A stretch of DNA of 14,272 nt from Ruminococcus sp. UBA4385 (GCA_002391065.1 DGRP01000087.1:1-14272); one strand, 5' to 3'; shown: positions 6,399 through 14,272, numbered from the stretch's first letter. Numbers and translations: made by a program. Notes: generated from the letters alone by a model not told the origin.

Positions 6399-6995
6399 TT
6401 ATTTAGAATACAGCTCGACGATGAGGTGTTCCTCGATATCGTAGTCAAGGTCTTCCTTGTTAGGCATACGAACGACCTTGGCACTCTGAACGTCCTTATT
6501 TACGTCAAGCCATGTAGGAGTTACTCTGCCTGCTGTAGCTTCGATGATCTGCTTGAACTTCTCGCTCTTCTTGCTCTTCTCTCTGAGGGAGATAACGTCG
6601 CCCTCTTTGATCCTGTAGGAAGGAATGTCAACTCTCTTGCCGTTTACGTCGAAGTGGCCGTGAACAACGAGCTGACGAGCCTCTCTTCTGGTCATAGCAA
6701 GGCCCATTCTGAAAACAACGTTGTCGAGTCTTGACTCACAAAGTGTGATCAGGTTTACACCGGCCTGACCTTCCATCTTCTGAGCGAGCTCAAAGTAGTG
6801 ATGGAACTGCTTCTCGAGCATACCGTAGATAAACTTCAGCTTCTGCTTTTCCTTCAGCTGGAGTCCGTACTCGGAAACCTTTCTTCTCTTATTTGCGTTA
6901 GGGTCACGCTTAGTCTCCTTAGCTACACCCATAACCATAGGGCTGATCCCAAGAGCCTTACATCTCTTGAGGATAGGTTCTCTGCTTACTGCCAT
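6399..6995 (-). CDS. rpsD: Small subunit ribosomal protein S4 (uS4)
   Basis: A 198-residue S4, one of the first proteins to bind 16S rRNA. The first 45 residues are shortened and diverged compared with Bacillus S4 and carry a single cysteine (C12), so this is a zinc-free form. From SEYGLQLKEKQKL onward the family pattern is clear: SRLDNVVFRMGLAMTRREARQLVVHGHFDVNG is the S4 RNA-binding domain (written here in parts: SRLDNVVFRMG, then RREARQLVVHG). It ends in LIVELYSK. S4 is an autoregulator of its own operon in other bacteria, which makes the structured gap upstream of this gene notable. Confidence 0.98.
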   Translation of the reverse strand: MAVSREPILKRCKALGISPMVMGVAKETKRDPNANKRRKVSEYGLQLKEKQKLKFIYGMLEKQFHHYFELAQKMEGQAGVNLITLCESRLDNVVFRMGLAMTRREARQLVVHGHFDVNGKRVDIPSYRIKEGDVISLREKSKKSEKFKQIIEATAGRVTPTWLDVNKDVQSAKVVRMPNKEDLDYDIEEHLIVELYSK

Positions 6996-7019
6996 AATTA
7001 ATGACCTCCGTTTTCAATG

Positions 7020-7169
7020 TTGTATCGGGTCTTAGGGGCGATTCCCTTACCCGACTTTGAGTAAACTTTCTAACTCAAAACTGCCGAGTTTGTTCCGGTT
7101 TCGGCGAAGCCGAAATTCAGGTCATTGACCTGAAAGGTACAAACTCGTGGTGTGATGCCTGCATCACAC
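7020..7169 (-). promoter_or_regulatory. Multi-hairpin rpsK-rpsD intergenic element
   Basis: Consecutive stems fill this gap. GTGTGATG with CATCACAC (7150-7169) overlaps the rpsK stop. A 9-bp outer stem CGAGTTTGT (7085-7093) with ACAAACTCG (7139-7147) encloses two hairpins, TTTCGGC/GCCGAAA (7099-7115) and TTCAGGTC/GACCTGAA (7116-7134), forming a three-way junction. TTTGAGT/ACTCAAA (7056-7079) and TCGGGT/ACCCGA with an inner AGGG/CCCT (7025-7054) follow before the rpsD ribosome site. It may be an S4-binding autoregulatory leader, an attenuator or an RNA processing site. Confidence 0.65.
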
Positions 7170-7567
7170 TATACTCTACGTCTCTTAGGCGGACGGCAGC
7201 CGTTGTGAGGGATAGGAGTAACGTCCTTGATAAGTCTTACCTCAAGCTCCTCAGACTGGAGAGCTCTGATAGCAGCTTCTCTTCCTGCTCCCGGACCCTT
7301 TACATAAACCTCAACAGTTTTAAGGCCGTGCTCCTTAGCTGCTCTTGCTGCAGTCTCTGCTGCTGTCTGAGCTGCGAACGGAGTGGACTTCTTTGAGCCT
7401 CTGAAACCGAGGCCGCCTGCTGATGCCCATGAGATCGCGTTACCCTGCATATCAGTGATGGTAACGATAGTGTTATTGAAAGTAGACTGGATATGAACCT
7501 GTCCATTCTCAATATTCTTTCTTTCACGACGGCGACGGACCGTCGTCTTCTTCTTAGGCTGAGCCAT
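7169..7567 (-). CDS. rpsK: Small subunit ribosomal protein S11 (uS11)
   Basis: A 132-residue S11 of usual length. Diagnostic pieces are the basic start [26 protein letters not shown] (about 24-38), [19 protein letters not shown] and the near-invariant end [18 protein letters not shown]. It sits on the 30S platform and contacts mRNA near the E site. It starts 14 bases after rpsM and is followed by the hairpin-rich gap before rpsD. Confidence 0.99.
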   Translation of the reverse strand: MAQPKKKTTVRRRRERKNIENGQVHIQSTFNNTIVTITDMQGNAISWASAGGLGFRGSKKSTPFAAQTAAETAARAAKEHGLKTVEVYVKGPGAGREAAIRALQSEELEVRLIKDVTPIPHNGCRPPKRRRV

Positions 7568-7581
7568 AGTTCACACCCTCC

Positions 7582-7950
7582 TTACTTCTTCTTATTTGCG
7601 ATCGTCTTAACAGGACCCTTGCGAGTTCTTGCATTGGTCTTTGTTCTCTGTCCTCTTACGGGCAGACCTCTGCGGTGACGCAGACCTCTGTAGCAACCGA
7701 TCTCGGTAAGTCTCTTGATGTTAAGAGCAACGTTTCTTCTGAGGTCACCCTCAACTGTTATGTTGTGATCAATATATTCACGAAGCTTTGCTACGTCATC
7801 CTCGTCCATGTTCTTCACTCTGACATCAGGATCTACTCCTGTTTCCTTGAGGATCTTAGTAGCAGTCTTCTGACCGATGCCGTAGATATAGGTGAGGGCT
7901 ACCTCAATTCTCTTATCCTTCGGCAGGTCTATACCAGCAATACGAGCCAT
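7582..7950 (-). CDS. rpsM: Small subunit ribosomal protein S13 (uS13)
   Basis: A 122-residue S13, located in the 30S head and touching the P-site tRNA and the 50S bridge. The start [14 protein letters not shown] and the helix-turn segment [10 protein letters not shown] (about 22-31) are canonical, as is [20 protein letters not shown] near the basic C-terminus. The start ATG has GGAGGTG upstream. It follows rpmJ by about 30 bases. Confidence 0.99.
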   Translation of the reverse strand: MARIAGIDLPKDKRIEVALTYIYGIGQKTATKILKETGVDPDVRVKNMDEDDVAKLREYIDHNITVEGDLRRNVALNIKRLTEIGCYRGLRHRRGLPVRGQRTKTNARTRKGPVKTIANKKK

Positions 7951-7980
7951 TATTTAGCTGCACCTCCATTAAAGTTCCTG

Positions 7981-8094
7981 TTAGCCCTGACGCTGCTTGT
8001 GCTTGGGATTCTGGCAGATAACCATGATCTTGCCCTTTCTCTTGATCACCTTGCACTTCTCGCAGATAGGCTTAACTGAAGGTCTTACTTTCAT
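7981..8094 (-). CDS. rpmJ: Large subunit ribosomal protein L36 (bL36)
   Basis: A 37-residue protein read directly from the sequence: [20 protein letters not shown] at the start and [11 protein letters not shown] at the end. The zinc ligands C11, C14, C27 and H32 are all present, so this is the zinc-binding form. GGAGG lies upstream of the ATG. The 71-base gap to infA contains a small GGGGA-GCC-TCCCC hairpin (8129-8141) but no promoter I can defend. Confidence 0.98.
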   Translation of the reverse strand: MKVRPSVKPICEKCKVIKRKGKIMVICQNPKHKQRQG

Positions 8095-8165
8095 TAGAAT
8101 ACCTCCTTCGATTAGTAAACGTAGCATCGGGGAGCCTCCCCTCTGCTGAAAATACCCTTACGAGC

Positions 8166-8384
8166 TTACTTAGCTCTCCAGGTGATCCTTCCTTTGGTCA
8201 GGTCATAAGGCGACATCTCGACCTTGACCTTATCTCCGGGAACTATACGAATGTAGTTCATTCTCAGCTTACCCGAAATATGAGCAAGGATCTTATGGCC
8301 GTTTGAAAGCTCCACAAGGAATGTGGCATTGGGCTTAGCCTCAATGACAAGGCCTTCAACTTCGATCATATCTTCCTTTGACAT
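8166..8384 (-). CDS. infA: Translation initiation factor IF-1
   Basis: A 72-residue IF-1, the usual length, consisting of a single S1-type OB fold. [20 protein letters not shown], the RNA-binding strand [18 protein letters not shown] and the ending [14 protein letters not shown] are family hallmarks. It binds the 30S A site during initiation. Its ribosome binding site GGAGG overlaps the TAG stop of the KOW gene before it, a sign of translational coupling. Confidence 0.99.
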   Translation of the reverse strand: MSKEDMIEVEGLVIEAKPNATFLVELSNGHKILAHISGKLRMNYIRIVPGDKVKVEMSPYDLTKGRITWRAK

Positions 8385-8395
8385 TTGAATACCTC

Positions 8396-8662
8396 CTAAA
8401 GGTCATGGTCCTGCTGATCACTCGTCCGGGTCAGATACGAGCTCATCAGCTGTCTTAATTTCCTGTCTGTAAGTCCGTCTGTGTCAATATAGTCATTGAC
8501 AGGTGAAATGTGCTTCATGTTTTTCTTCTTCGGTGAAGAGAGCTTTCGCTCCTTCCCGTCTGCGATATACACAAAGCCGCCGCTGACAGCCACTGCAACG
8601 AAGTATCTGTCTTTTTCACGGCCTGCCAAAGCTCTGACCACAGAACCGATCTTTATATCCAC
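8396..8662 (-). CDS. KOW-domain small RNA-binding protein (L14e-like)
   Basis: An 88-residue protein with an N-terminal KOW/SH3-like barrel: [20 protein letters not shown] (5-24) followed by [20 protein letters not shown] (28-47). This resembles eukaryotic/archaeal L14e-L27e-type domains. Proteins of this kind are commonly found at this exact spot, between map and infA, in Clostridia and Bacilli, and are annotated only as RNA-binding. The C-terminal tail (about 55-88) is charged and not conserved-looking. It starts at a GTG with GGAGG seven bases upstream, placed directly after the map stop. A role in ribosome assembly or translation is inferred from the operon, not shown. Confidence 0.85.
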   Translation of the reverse strand: MDIKIGSVVRALAGREKDRYFVAVAVSGGFVYIADGKERKLSSPKKKNMKHISPVNDYIDTDGLTDRKLRQLMSSYLTRTSDQQDHDL

Positions 8663-8675
8663 GCTATGTCCTCCG

Positions 8676-9422
8676 TCAGGGTCTGCTGAGAATAACAGCC
8701 CCGTCCTGAGTTACAGCGATGGCGTGCTCGAAATGAGCAGACCACTTTCCGTCCTGAGTTTTAACGGTCCAGCCGTCGGGCATGATCTTGATCTTTGCAG
8801 TTCCCATATTTATCATGGGCTCTATGCAGATCACCATACCTGCCACCAGTCTGATCCCGTGTCCTGCCTTGCCGAAATTAGGAATTTCGGGGTCCTCGTG
8901 CATATCTCTGCCGAGGCCGTGGCCGACGAACTCTCTTACGACAGAAAAGCCTCTGTCCTCATTATATTTCTGAATTGCTGCGCCTATATCTCCGATCCTT
9001 ACACCGGGCTTTACCATATCGACAGCGGCCATAAGGCTCTCTTCTGTCGAATCAAGCAATGCCTGGACCTCATCGGAGACCTTGCCGCAGGCAAAGGTCT
9101 TGCAGGAATCTCCGTAGTAGCCGTCGATGATAGCGCCCGTATCAATTGAGACGATATCGCCCTCATTGATTTTTCTCGGTCCGGGTATACCGTGAATGAC
9201 CTCATCATTCACAGATATGCAGGCCGATCCCGGGAAGCCGTCATAGCCCTTGAAGCCCGACCTTGTACCGTGAGAGGCGTAGTACCTTTCAATCAGCTTA
9301 TCGAGCTCATAAGTGGTCATACCGGGCTTTAAGCACTCCCCTGCATAAAGGAGAGCCTCAGCGGTGATCCTGTTAGCCTTGCGCAGCTTTTCGATCTCTT
9401 TTTGTGATTTTAAGCAGATCAT
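8676..9422 (-). CDS. map: Methionine aminopeptidase, type I
   Basis: A 248-residue cytoplasmic enzyme that removes the initiator methionine from new proteins. All five metal ligands are in place: D94 in SIDTG, D105 in YYGDS, H168 in GHGLGRDMHE, E201 in IEPM and E232 in FEHA. The substrate-binding histidine H77 sits in VIHGIPG. No N-terminal zinc-finger extension and no type II insertion are present, so it is the short type Ia form. The ribosome site before its ATG is weak (AGGATC), suggesting coupling to adk, whose stop lies 18 bases upstream. Confidence 0.98.
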   Translation of the reverse strand: MICLKSQKEIEKLRKANRITAEALLYAGECLKPGMTTYELDKLIERYYASHGTRSGFKGYDGFPGSACISVNDEVIHGIPGPRKINEGDIVSIDTGAIIDGYYGDSCKTFACGKVSDEVQALLDSTEESLMAAVDMVKPGVRIGDIGAAIQKYNEDRGFSVVREFVGHGLGRDMHEDPEIPNFGKAGHGIRLVAGMVICIEPMINMGTAKIKIMPDGWTVKTQDGKWSAHFEHAIAVTQDGAVILSRP

Positions 9423-9440
9423 ACTGATCCTGACTTTCTA

Positions 9441-10073
9441 TCAGCCCTTGAGTGCATCAAGAACGAGCTGTGAGGTAGTGGCAACGTCTTTTGTTCCGTC
9501 GATGGAAACGAGCTTGCCCTGCTTCTCATAGTAGTCCTTGAGGGGAGCTGTTGTTTTGTGGTATGTTTCGAGTCTGCTTACTACTGTCTCAGGCTGGTCG
9601 TCCTTTCTGATGACGAGGGGCTTTCCGCAAACGTCGCAGACGTCCTCAACCTTCGGAGCCTTGTAGTCGATGTGGTAGGTAGCACCGCAATCGAGGCAAA
9701 CTCTTCTTCCTGTTACTCTTCTCTTGATCATTTCGTCGGGGACGAAGATCTCAACTACCTTATCGATCTGAACTCCCATATTATCGAGAGCCTCAGCCTG
9801 AGGAACTGTTCTCGGGAAGCCGTCAAGAATGTAACCGTTCTGAGCATCGGGCTCAGCGATCCTGTCCTTGAGGATACCGATAACGATATCGTCTGAAACG
9901 AGCGCACCTGCGTCCATAGCAGCCTTTGCCTTCAGACCGTACTCAGTGCCTGCCTTAACAGCAGCTCTGAGCATATTACCTGTCGAAATGGTGGGGATAC
10001 CAAGCTCTTTGCATATAACCTCTGCCTGAGTACCCTTGCCCGCACCGGGAGCGCCTAAAAGAATAATGTTCAT
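9441..10073 (-). CDS. adk: Adenylate kinase
   Basis: A 210-residue enzyme converting AMP + ATP to 2 ADP, balancing the adenylate pool in the cytoplasm. The P-loop GAPGAGKGT lies at 7-15, STGNMLR (30-36) and DGFPRT (84-89) form the AMP site, and GRRVC begins the LID. This is the long-LID form with a structural zinc site made of C126, C129, C146 and C149, common in Gram-positives. RKDDQPETV follows at 156-164. Its location between secY and map is the usual Gram-positive arrangement. GGAG precedes the ATG. Confidence 0.99.
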   Translation of the reverse strand: MNIILLGAPGAGKGTQAEVICKELGIPTISTGNMLRAAVKAGTEYGLKAKAAMDAGALVSDDIVIGILKDRIAEPDAQNGYILDGFPRTVPQAEALDNMGVQIDKVVEIFVPDEMIKRRVTGRRVCLDCGATYHIDYKAPKVEDVCDVCGKPLVIRKDDQPETVVSRLETYHKTTAPLKDYYEKQGKLVSIDGTKDVATTSQLVLDALKG

Positions 10074-10106
10074 AACTAACTCCTTTCAAGTTGATCGATC
10101 GGGTGT

Positions 10107-11405
10107 TTATTCGAGGAAGCCTCTGTGATGACGCATCATCATCTGAGACTCCATAGTTCTTGCAGTTTCGAGTGCAACGGAAACAACGATGAGTATCGAA
10201 GTACCGCCCATTGCTATATTCATCTTGGTCACAACAGTGAAGATGATAGGGAATATAGCGATAACACCGAGGAACACAGCACCCACGAGGGTGATCTTGC
10301 CGAAGACCTTCTTCAGGTAATCCGAGGTAGGCTTGCCGGGTCTGATACCGGGGATAGCGCCGTTGTTCTGTCTCAGATCGTTTGAGATCTGAACGGGGTT
10401 GTACTGCATAGAAACGTAGAAATAGTTGAATCCAATGATAAGAACAAAGTAGAGGCAAGCGTAGAACGGTGAAGTATATTCAAACCACTTGAGGAACTTG
10501 TCATAGAAGCTTCCGTCCTTAGGGGTAATGAACATTTTCAGTGTAGAGGGCAGTGACATAAACGCCATTGCGAAGATGATCGGCATAACGCCGCTCATAG
10601 CGATCTTCACGGGGATATATGTGCTCTGTCCGCCGTACTGTCTTCTTCCGACCACTCTCTTTGCGTACTGTATCGGGATCCTTCTTTCGGCCTCATTCAT
10701 AAAGATGATAAAGCCTATCATAAGAATGAAGATGATAACGATAGCGATAACGAGGATAATGTTCTTAGCCTCACCTGTTTTCGCATAGTCGAACAGTCCG
10801 AGGACTGCTGTAGGACCTCTTGCGATGATACCTGCAAAGAGGAGCATTGAGATACCGTTTCCGATACCCTTTTCGTTGATCTGATCTCCGAGCCAGATAG
10901 TCATTGAAGCACCTGCGGTAAAGCAAGCGATAATAACGAGCTCAGCGAATACCTTATCAAAGCCGTCAGCGGAGTACACAACTGCGCCTGCTTTTTTCAG
11001 GGTGAGGTAATAAGCCCAGCCCTGGAAGATAGATATTGCGAGTGCCGCATACTTTGTGATCTTATCGAGCTTCTTTCTGCCCTCGGGGCCTTCCTTCTGG
11101 AGTCTTTCCAGAGGAGGCAGAGCATAAGTCAGAAGCTGAATAATGATCTGAGCGTTGATGTACGGTGACACCGAGAGAGCGAGCAGTGTAGCCTTTGCGA
11201 AGTTACCTCCCGAGAGAACGTTCAGGTAGCTGAAGAAGTCTCCCGAGGATTCACTCTGCTCGAACCATGATCTGAGCGCCTCTGAATCGAGGAACGGTAC
11301 AGGAACCGTTCCGCCTATTCTGTAAATAACGATGATGAAAAAAGTAAAGAGAAGTTTTTTTCTTAATTCCGGAACTTTCCAGGCATTACGAAATGTCTCT
11401 ATCAC
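10107..11405 (-). CDS. secY: Protein translocase subunit SecY
   Basis: The 432-residue channel-forming subunit of the SecYEG translocon in the cytoplasmic membrane. About ten membrane helices can be placed, beginning near residues 18-38, 72-94, 117-137, 152-172, 182-204, 214-236, 267-285, 312-330, 370-390 and 398-413. Characteristic pieces are PVPFLD (36-41), SVSPYINAQIIIQLLT (78-93), the cytoplasmic loop NEAERRIPIQYAKR (237-250), GIRPGKPT (353-360) and GTSILIVVSVALET (401-414). Translation starts at a GTG two bases after the rplO stop, and the ribosome site GAGGTG lies inside the rplO 3' end, so the two genes are coupled. Confidence 0.99.
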   Translation of the reverse strand: MIETFRNAWKVPELRKKLLFTFFIIVIYRIGGTVPVPFLDSEALRSWFEQSESSGDFFSYLNVLSGGNFAKATLLALSVSPYINAQIIIQLLTYALPPLERLQKEGPEGRKKLDKITKYAALAISIFQGWAYYLTLKKAGAVVYSADGFDKVFAELVIIACFTAGASMTIWLGDQINEKGIGNGISMLLFAGIIARGPTAVLGLFDYAKTGEAKNIILVIAIVIIFILMIGFIIFMNEAERRIPIQYAKRVVGRRQYGGQSTYIPVKIAMSGVMPIIFAMAFMSLPSTLKMFITPKDGSFYDKFLKWFEYTSPFYACLYFVLIIGFNYFYVSMQYNPVQISNDLRQNNGAIPGIRPGKPTSDYLKKVFGKITLVGAVFLGVIAIFPIIFTVVTKMNIAMGGTSILIVVSVALETARTMESQMMMRHHRGFLE

Positions 11406-11407
11406 AA

Positions 11408-11848
11408 TTACATCACCTCAGCCTTCCCGCCTGCCTTTTCGATTTTTTCCTTAGCAGCCGCTGAGAACTTAGCAGCCTTAACGGTAAGGTTCTTGGTCAG
11501 TTCACCGTTTCCGAGGACCTTGACGCCGTCAAGCTCCTTCTTGATGATACCTGCTGCCTTGAGCAGCTCTGTATCAACAACGGTTCCGTCAACGAACTTT
11601 TCGAGGTCCGAAACGTTTACTGTAGCATACTTAGTTGCAAAAATGTTATTGAAGCCACGCTTAGGAGTTCTTCTTGCGAGAGCTGTCTGACCTCCTTCAA
11701 AGCCCGGTCTTACTCCGCCGCCGGAACGAGCCTTCTGGCCCTTATGTCCCTTGCCGGCAGTCTTACCGTTGCCCGAGCCGTGACCTCTTCCCACGCGCTT
11801 AACGTCTTTTACAGCACCGGGATTAGGTGATAATTCGTGCAGTTTCAT
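11408..11848 (-). CDS. rplO: Large subunit ribosomal protein L15 (uL15)
   Basis: A 146-residue L15. The N-terminus [20 protein letters not shown] and the glycine/lysine-rich tail [20 protein letters not shown] that threads into 23S rRNA are typical, followed by [19 protein letters not shown] compact C-terminal domain ends in [22 protein letters not shown] precedes the ATG. Its final codons double as the ribosome binding site for secY. Confidence 0.99.
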   Translation of the reverse strand: MKLHELSPNPGAVKDVKRVGRGHGSGNGKTAGKGHKGQKARSGGGVRPGFEGGQTALARRTPKRGFNNIFATKYATVNVSDLEKFVDGTVVDTELLKAAGIIKKELDGVKVLGNGELTKNLTVKAAKFSAAAKEKIEKAGGKAEVM

Positions 11849-11867
11849 TAAGATCGCACCTCCTTCA

Positions 11868-12044
11868 TTAAGCTTCGGTTACTTTTACAAGATGGGAGAT
11901 GACCTTTATCTTTCCCTTTGTAGTCGGATCGTCGGGCTGGCTGGTCTTATCCCCGATTTTTCTGAGGCCAAGTGAAGCAGCGGTTGCGACCTGCTTATCG
12001 CTTCTGCCGTTAAGGCTCTTGACCAGTTCTATATTCAGTGCCAT
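11868..12044 (-). CDS. rpmD: Large subunit ribosomal protein L30 (uL30)
   Basis: A 58-residue protein read from the sequence between rplO and rpsE: it begins [18 protein letters not shown], has the central [20 protein letters not shown] and ends [11 protein letters not shown]. Position, length and the GLRKIG motif fit uL30, which is part of the 50S subunit. GGAGG lies seven bases before the ATG. It is short of typical computed gene limits but clearly real. Confidence 0.96.
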   Translation of the reverse strand: MALNIELVKSLNGRSDKQVATAASLGLRKIGDKTSQPDDPTTKGKIKVISHLVKVTEA

Positions 12045-12057
12045 TTGCCTTTCCTCC

Positions 12058-12558
12058 TTAACCTAACATTTCCTTTACGGTCTTGCCTCTGAGAGCTGCT
12101 ACTGTTTCAGCAGATCTTACGTTTGCAAGGCCGTTTACTGTAGCTCTTACTACATTGTACGGATTGTTTGAGCGAAGAGACTTCGTTCTGATATCCTTGA
12201 TACCTGCGATCTCAACTACTGCTCTGACAGGACCGCCTGCGATAACTCCGGTACCTGCTGCTGCAGGTCTCATGAGTACCTCGCCTGCGCCGAACTTACC
12301 TACGATCTCGTGAGGAATTGTTGTACCTCTGAGGGAGATCCTGATAAGGTTCTTCTTAGCGTCCTGAATTGCCTTTCTGATCGCATCAGGAACTTCTCCT
12401 GACTTTCCGATACCGAAGCCTACGATACCGTTTCCGTCACCAACGACTACGAGTGCGGAGAACTTCATTATACGGCCGCCTTTAACAGTCTTAGATACTC
12501 TGTTAATTGCAACGACCTTCTCTTCGAGTTCCATGTTTGAAGCATCTATTAAAGCCAA
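12058..12558 (-). CDS. rpsE: Small subunit ribosomal protein S5 (uS5)
   Basis: A 166-residue S5, involved in decoding accuracy. The N-terminal dsRBD-like domain includes [17 protein letters not shown] (13-29) and [20 protein letters not shown] (33-52). The C-terminal domain has [18 protein letters not shown] and ends KTVKEMLG. The start I prefer is a TTG (12558-12556) with AGGAGGG six bases upstream, because it gives the conserved beginning MALIDAS; an internal ATG eight codons later would remove part of it. Confidence 0.97.
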   Translation of the reverse strand: MALIDASNMELEEKVVAINRVSKTVKGGRIMKFSALVVVGDGNGIVGFGIGKSGEVPDAIRKAIQDAKKNLIRISLRGTTIPHEIVGKFGAGEVLMRPAAAGTGVIAGGPVRAVVEIAGIKDIRTKSLRSNNPYNVVRATVNGLANVRSAETVAALRGKTVKEMLG

Positions 12559-12573
12559 AGTTTTCCCTCCTCT

Positions 12574-12933
12574 TTAGAACTTGAGTCCGCCTTCACGGGC
12601 TCCGTCTGCTAACTCCTGTACACGGCCGTGATAAAGGTAGCCGCCTCTGTCGAATACGACAGTCTCGATACCCTTGTCTTTTGCCGCTGCGGCGATCATC
12701 TCGCCTACCTTGCGAGCGCCTTCCTTGTTTGCGCCGCTGCCCTCAAAGCCCTTAGCCATTGAAGAAGCGCTGCAAAGTGTTACGCCCTTTGTGTCGTCGA
12801 TGATCTGTGCATAAATGTGCTTAGAGGAGCGGAATACATTGAGGCGAGGACAATCAGCCGTGCCGTTGATCTTATTGCGCACTCTCTGGTGTCTTTTAGC
12901 TCTTGCCTTAGCTCTGTCAAGCTTTTTAACCAT
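12574..12933 (-). CDS. rplR: Large subunit ribosomal protein L18 (uL18)
   Basis: A 119-residue L18, a 5S rRNA-binding protein of the central protuberance. A basic start ([20 protein letters not shown]) precedes [19 protein letters not shown] (about 29-47). [20 protein letters not shown] and the end AREGGLKF are nearly invariant in the family. The gap to rplF is only 18 bases. Confidence 0.99.
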   Translation of the reverse strand: MVKKLDRAKARAKRHQRVRNKINGTADCPRLNVFRSSKHIYAQIIDDTKGVTLCSASSMAKGFEGSGANKEGARKVGEMIAAAAKDKGIETVVFDRGGYLYHGRVQELADGAREGGLKF

Positions 12934-12951
12934 AGTAATTCTCTCCTTTTA

Positions 12952-13503
12952 TTACTTCTTAGCGCCCTTACCGGCTTTACCTTCCTTACGGATAACATAC
13001 TCGCCCTCATAGCGAATACCCTTACCCTTATAAGGCTCCGGCGGACGTTTTTCACGGATCTCACAAGCGAACTGACCTACCTCCTGCTTATCACAGCCTG
13101 AGATCACTATGTGGTTTGCATCGGGAACGTCGATCTTGATGGTATCGGTCTCAGCGACCCTTACCTGATGCGAGAAACCAATGTTCAGAACGAGCTCCTT
13201 GCCCTGCTTCTGAGCTCTGTAACCTACGCCGACGATCTCGAGCTTCTTAGAAAATCCGTTTGTAACACCCTCAACCATGTTGTTGATGAGAGTTCTTGTA
13301 AGACCGTGAAGTGACTTATGGAGCTTATCCTCGCTCGGACGCTCAACAGTTACCACACCGGGCTCACTCTTGATTATCATATCCTTGTTGAACTGCTTTG
13401 TAAGCGTTCCCTTAGGACCCTTTACTGTAACAACGTTTGCGTCAGCAACAGTAACCTCTACTCCGGCAGGAACACTAATAGCTTTATTGCCTATTCTTGA
13501 CAT
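12952..13503 (-). CDS. rplF: Large subunit ribosomal protein L6 (uL6)
   Basis: A 183-residue L6 with the usual two repeated domains: MSRIGNKAISVPAGVEV starts the first and VGVGYRAQKQGKELVLNIGF the second. The C-terminal signature RPPEPYKGKGIRYEGEYV (about 152-169) is followed by a basic lysine-rich tail. It lies near the sarcin-ricin loop and factor-binding site. The ribosome site GGAGG overlaps the rpsH stop. Confidence 0.99.
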   Translation of the reverse strand: MSRIGNKAISVPAGVEVTVADANVVTVKGPKGTLTKQFNKDMIIKSEPGVVTVERPSEDKLHKSLHGLTRTLINNMVEGVTNGFSKKLEIVGVGYRAQKQGKELVLNIGFSHQVRVAETDTIKIDVPDANHIVISGCDKQEVGQFACEIREKRPPEPYKGKGIRYEGEYVIRKEGKAGKGAKK

Positions 13504-13517
13504 AGTTTAAGTCCTCC

Positions 13518-13916
13518 TTACCATACGAATGCGAGAACCTCGCCGCCTACATGAAGCTCACGAGCCTTCTTATCGGTAACAACGCCCTTCGATGTAGAAA
13601 CGATTGCGATTCCGAGGCCCTTGATCACCTTAGGCATATCCTCGCAGCTTGCGTAGATCCTGAGTCCGGGCTTGGAAACTCTTCTCAGCCCTGTGATCAC
13701 AGGATTTCTGTTCTCGTCATATTTAAGAGTAATTCTGATGATACCCTGCTTACCGTCTTCAATGATCTTGAAGTCCTTAACGTAGCCCTCGTCAACGAGG
13801 ATCTGGGTGATGGACTTCTTCATATTCGATGCAGGAACGTCAACCGTTGCGTGCTTTGCAGAGCTTGCATTACGAATTCTGGTCAGCAGATCTGCGATAG
13901 TATCTGTAATTTGCAT
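13518..13916 (-). CDS. rpsH: Small subunit ribosomal protein S8 (uS8)
   Basis: A 132-residue S8 that binds helix 21 of 16S rRNA and, in E. coli, also its own mRNA as spc operon repressor. [18 protein letters not shown] (5-22) and the C-terminal core [20 protein letters not shown] (residues 109-128) are diagnostic. No S8-binding-site-like structure was noticed in the short gap before it, but the upstream regulatory site in E. coli lies at rplE, mostly outside this window. Confidence 0.99.
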   Translation of the reverse strand: MQITDTIADLLTRIRNASSAKHATVDVPASNMKKSITQILVDEGYVKDFKIIEDGKQGIIRITLKYDENRNPVITGLRRVSKPGLRIYASCEDMPKVIKGLGIAIVSTSKGVVTDKKARELHVGGEVLAFVW

Positions 13917-13937
13917 GCTGTGTCAACCTCCTTCTTC

Positions 13938-14123
13938 TTACCAGCTAGCCTTCTTAACTCCGGGGATCTTGCCCTCATGAGCAAGCTCTCTGAAGCAGAT
14001 ACGGCATACGCCGAACTTTCTGAGATATGCGTGCGGTCTGCCGCATATCTTGCATCTGTTGTAAGCGCGGGTAGAATACTTAGGCGCAGCCTGCTGCTTG
14101 TTTATCATAGACTTCTTAGCCAT
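13938..14123 (-). CDS. rpsN: Small subunit ribosomal protein S14, zinc type (uS14)
   Basis: A 61-residue short-form S14 (type Z) with a complete zinc ribbon made of C24, C27, C40 and C43 (CKIC and CRIC). The end [14 protein letters not shown] is a family hallmark. The short zinc form in the operon is usual for Firmicutes; the longer zinc-free form, if present, would lie elsewhere. GGAGG precedes the ATG. Confidence 0.99.
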   Translation of the reverse strand: MAKKSMINKQQAAPKYSTRAYNRCKICGRPHAYLRKFGVCRICFRELAHEGKIPGVKKASW

Positions 14124-14140
14124 TATTTATCCTCCTTAGC

Positions 14141-14272
14141 TTATCTGTCAGCAAAAGGTGCGCCCATAAGTGAGAGCAGCTCTTTTGCCTCTTCGTCTGT
14201 GTTAGCGGTAGTGATGAAGTTGATATCCATACCTCTAATCTGGTCGATCTTGTCGTACTCGATCTCAGGGAA
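14141..14272 (-). CDS. rplE: Large subunit ribosomal protein L5 (uL5), C-terminal part
   Basis: Partial gene cut by the right window edge; the last 43 codons and the stop are visible. The readable end includes [16 protein letters not shown], then [19 protein letters not shown] and the terminal APFADR, which matches the C-terminus of uL5. L5 binds 5S rRNA and the P-site tRNA. Its position directly before rpsN agrees with the spc gene order. Confidence 0.97.
   Translation of the reverse strand, partial: FPEIEYDKIDQIRGMDINFITTANTDEEAKELLSLMGAPFADR

Noticed and set aside
9976..10458. 160-codon minus-strand frame overlapping adk and secY
   Set aside because: Out-of-frame shadow across the secY 3' end and adk start, both of which are certain genes.

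Overview
The window reads as a chromosomal segment of a Gram-positive Clostridia member. Its gene content and protein style best fit Oscillospiraceae, Ruminococcus-like; this is inferred from the proteins, not from a database match. Supporting points are the Gram-positive spc/alpha ribosomal gene order ending rpoA-rplQ, the small four-cysteine S14, a small KOW protein between map and infA, strong GGAGG-type ribosome binding sites, and four consensus TTGACA-17-TATAAT-type promoters.

The layout has three parts. (1) Bases 1-3400 are accessory. A 1-700 stretch has no convincing gene but holds several inverted repeats. It is followed by a small acidic protein gene with a near-perfect extended -10 promoter and a six-helix voltage-gated-type K+ channel, and these two genes are bracketed by a 67-bp imperfect inverted repeat. 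Next comes a DUF6291-like (phage replication-associated) protein with internal 30-bp tandem repeats. Last is a compact locus at 3096-3389 that looks like a type I toxin-antitoxin module: a 26-residue hydrophobic peptide ORF with its ribosome binding site inside a hairpin, facing a converging small antisense RNA that has its own consensus promoter and terminator. (2) Enolase (eno) at 3530-4828 has its own promoter and terminator. (3) From 4929 to the right edge, all on the minus strand, runs the distal part of the spc/alpha ribosomal protein superoperon. In transcription order it is rplE (cut by the window edge), rpsN, rpsH, rplF, rplR, rpsE, rpmD, rplO, secY, adk, map, KOW protein, infA, rpmJ, rpsM, rpsK, rpsD, rpoA, rplQ. 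It ends at a strong terminator back-to-back with that of eno.

The ribosomal block is orthodox and tightly packed. Most gaps are short and carry only the next Shine-Dalgarno; the exception is the 173-nt rpsK-rpsD gap, which is filled with consecutive hairpins and may be a regulatory element. The most interesting part is the toxin-antitoxin-like module. Its two convergent promoters and leaders are related to each other as inverted copies. The antisense RNA carries an 8-nt sequence complementary to the toxin Shine-Dalgarno. A 46-bp direct repeat with one mismatch brackets most of the module. rpmJ, rpmD, the 26-aa toxin and the rplE fragment were read directly from the sequence because they are short or cut off.
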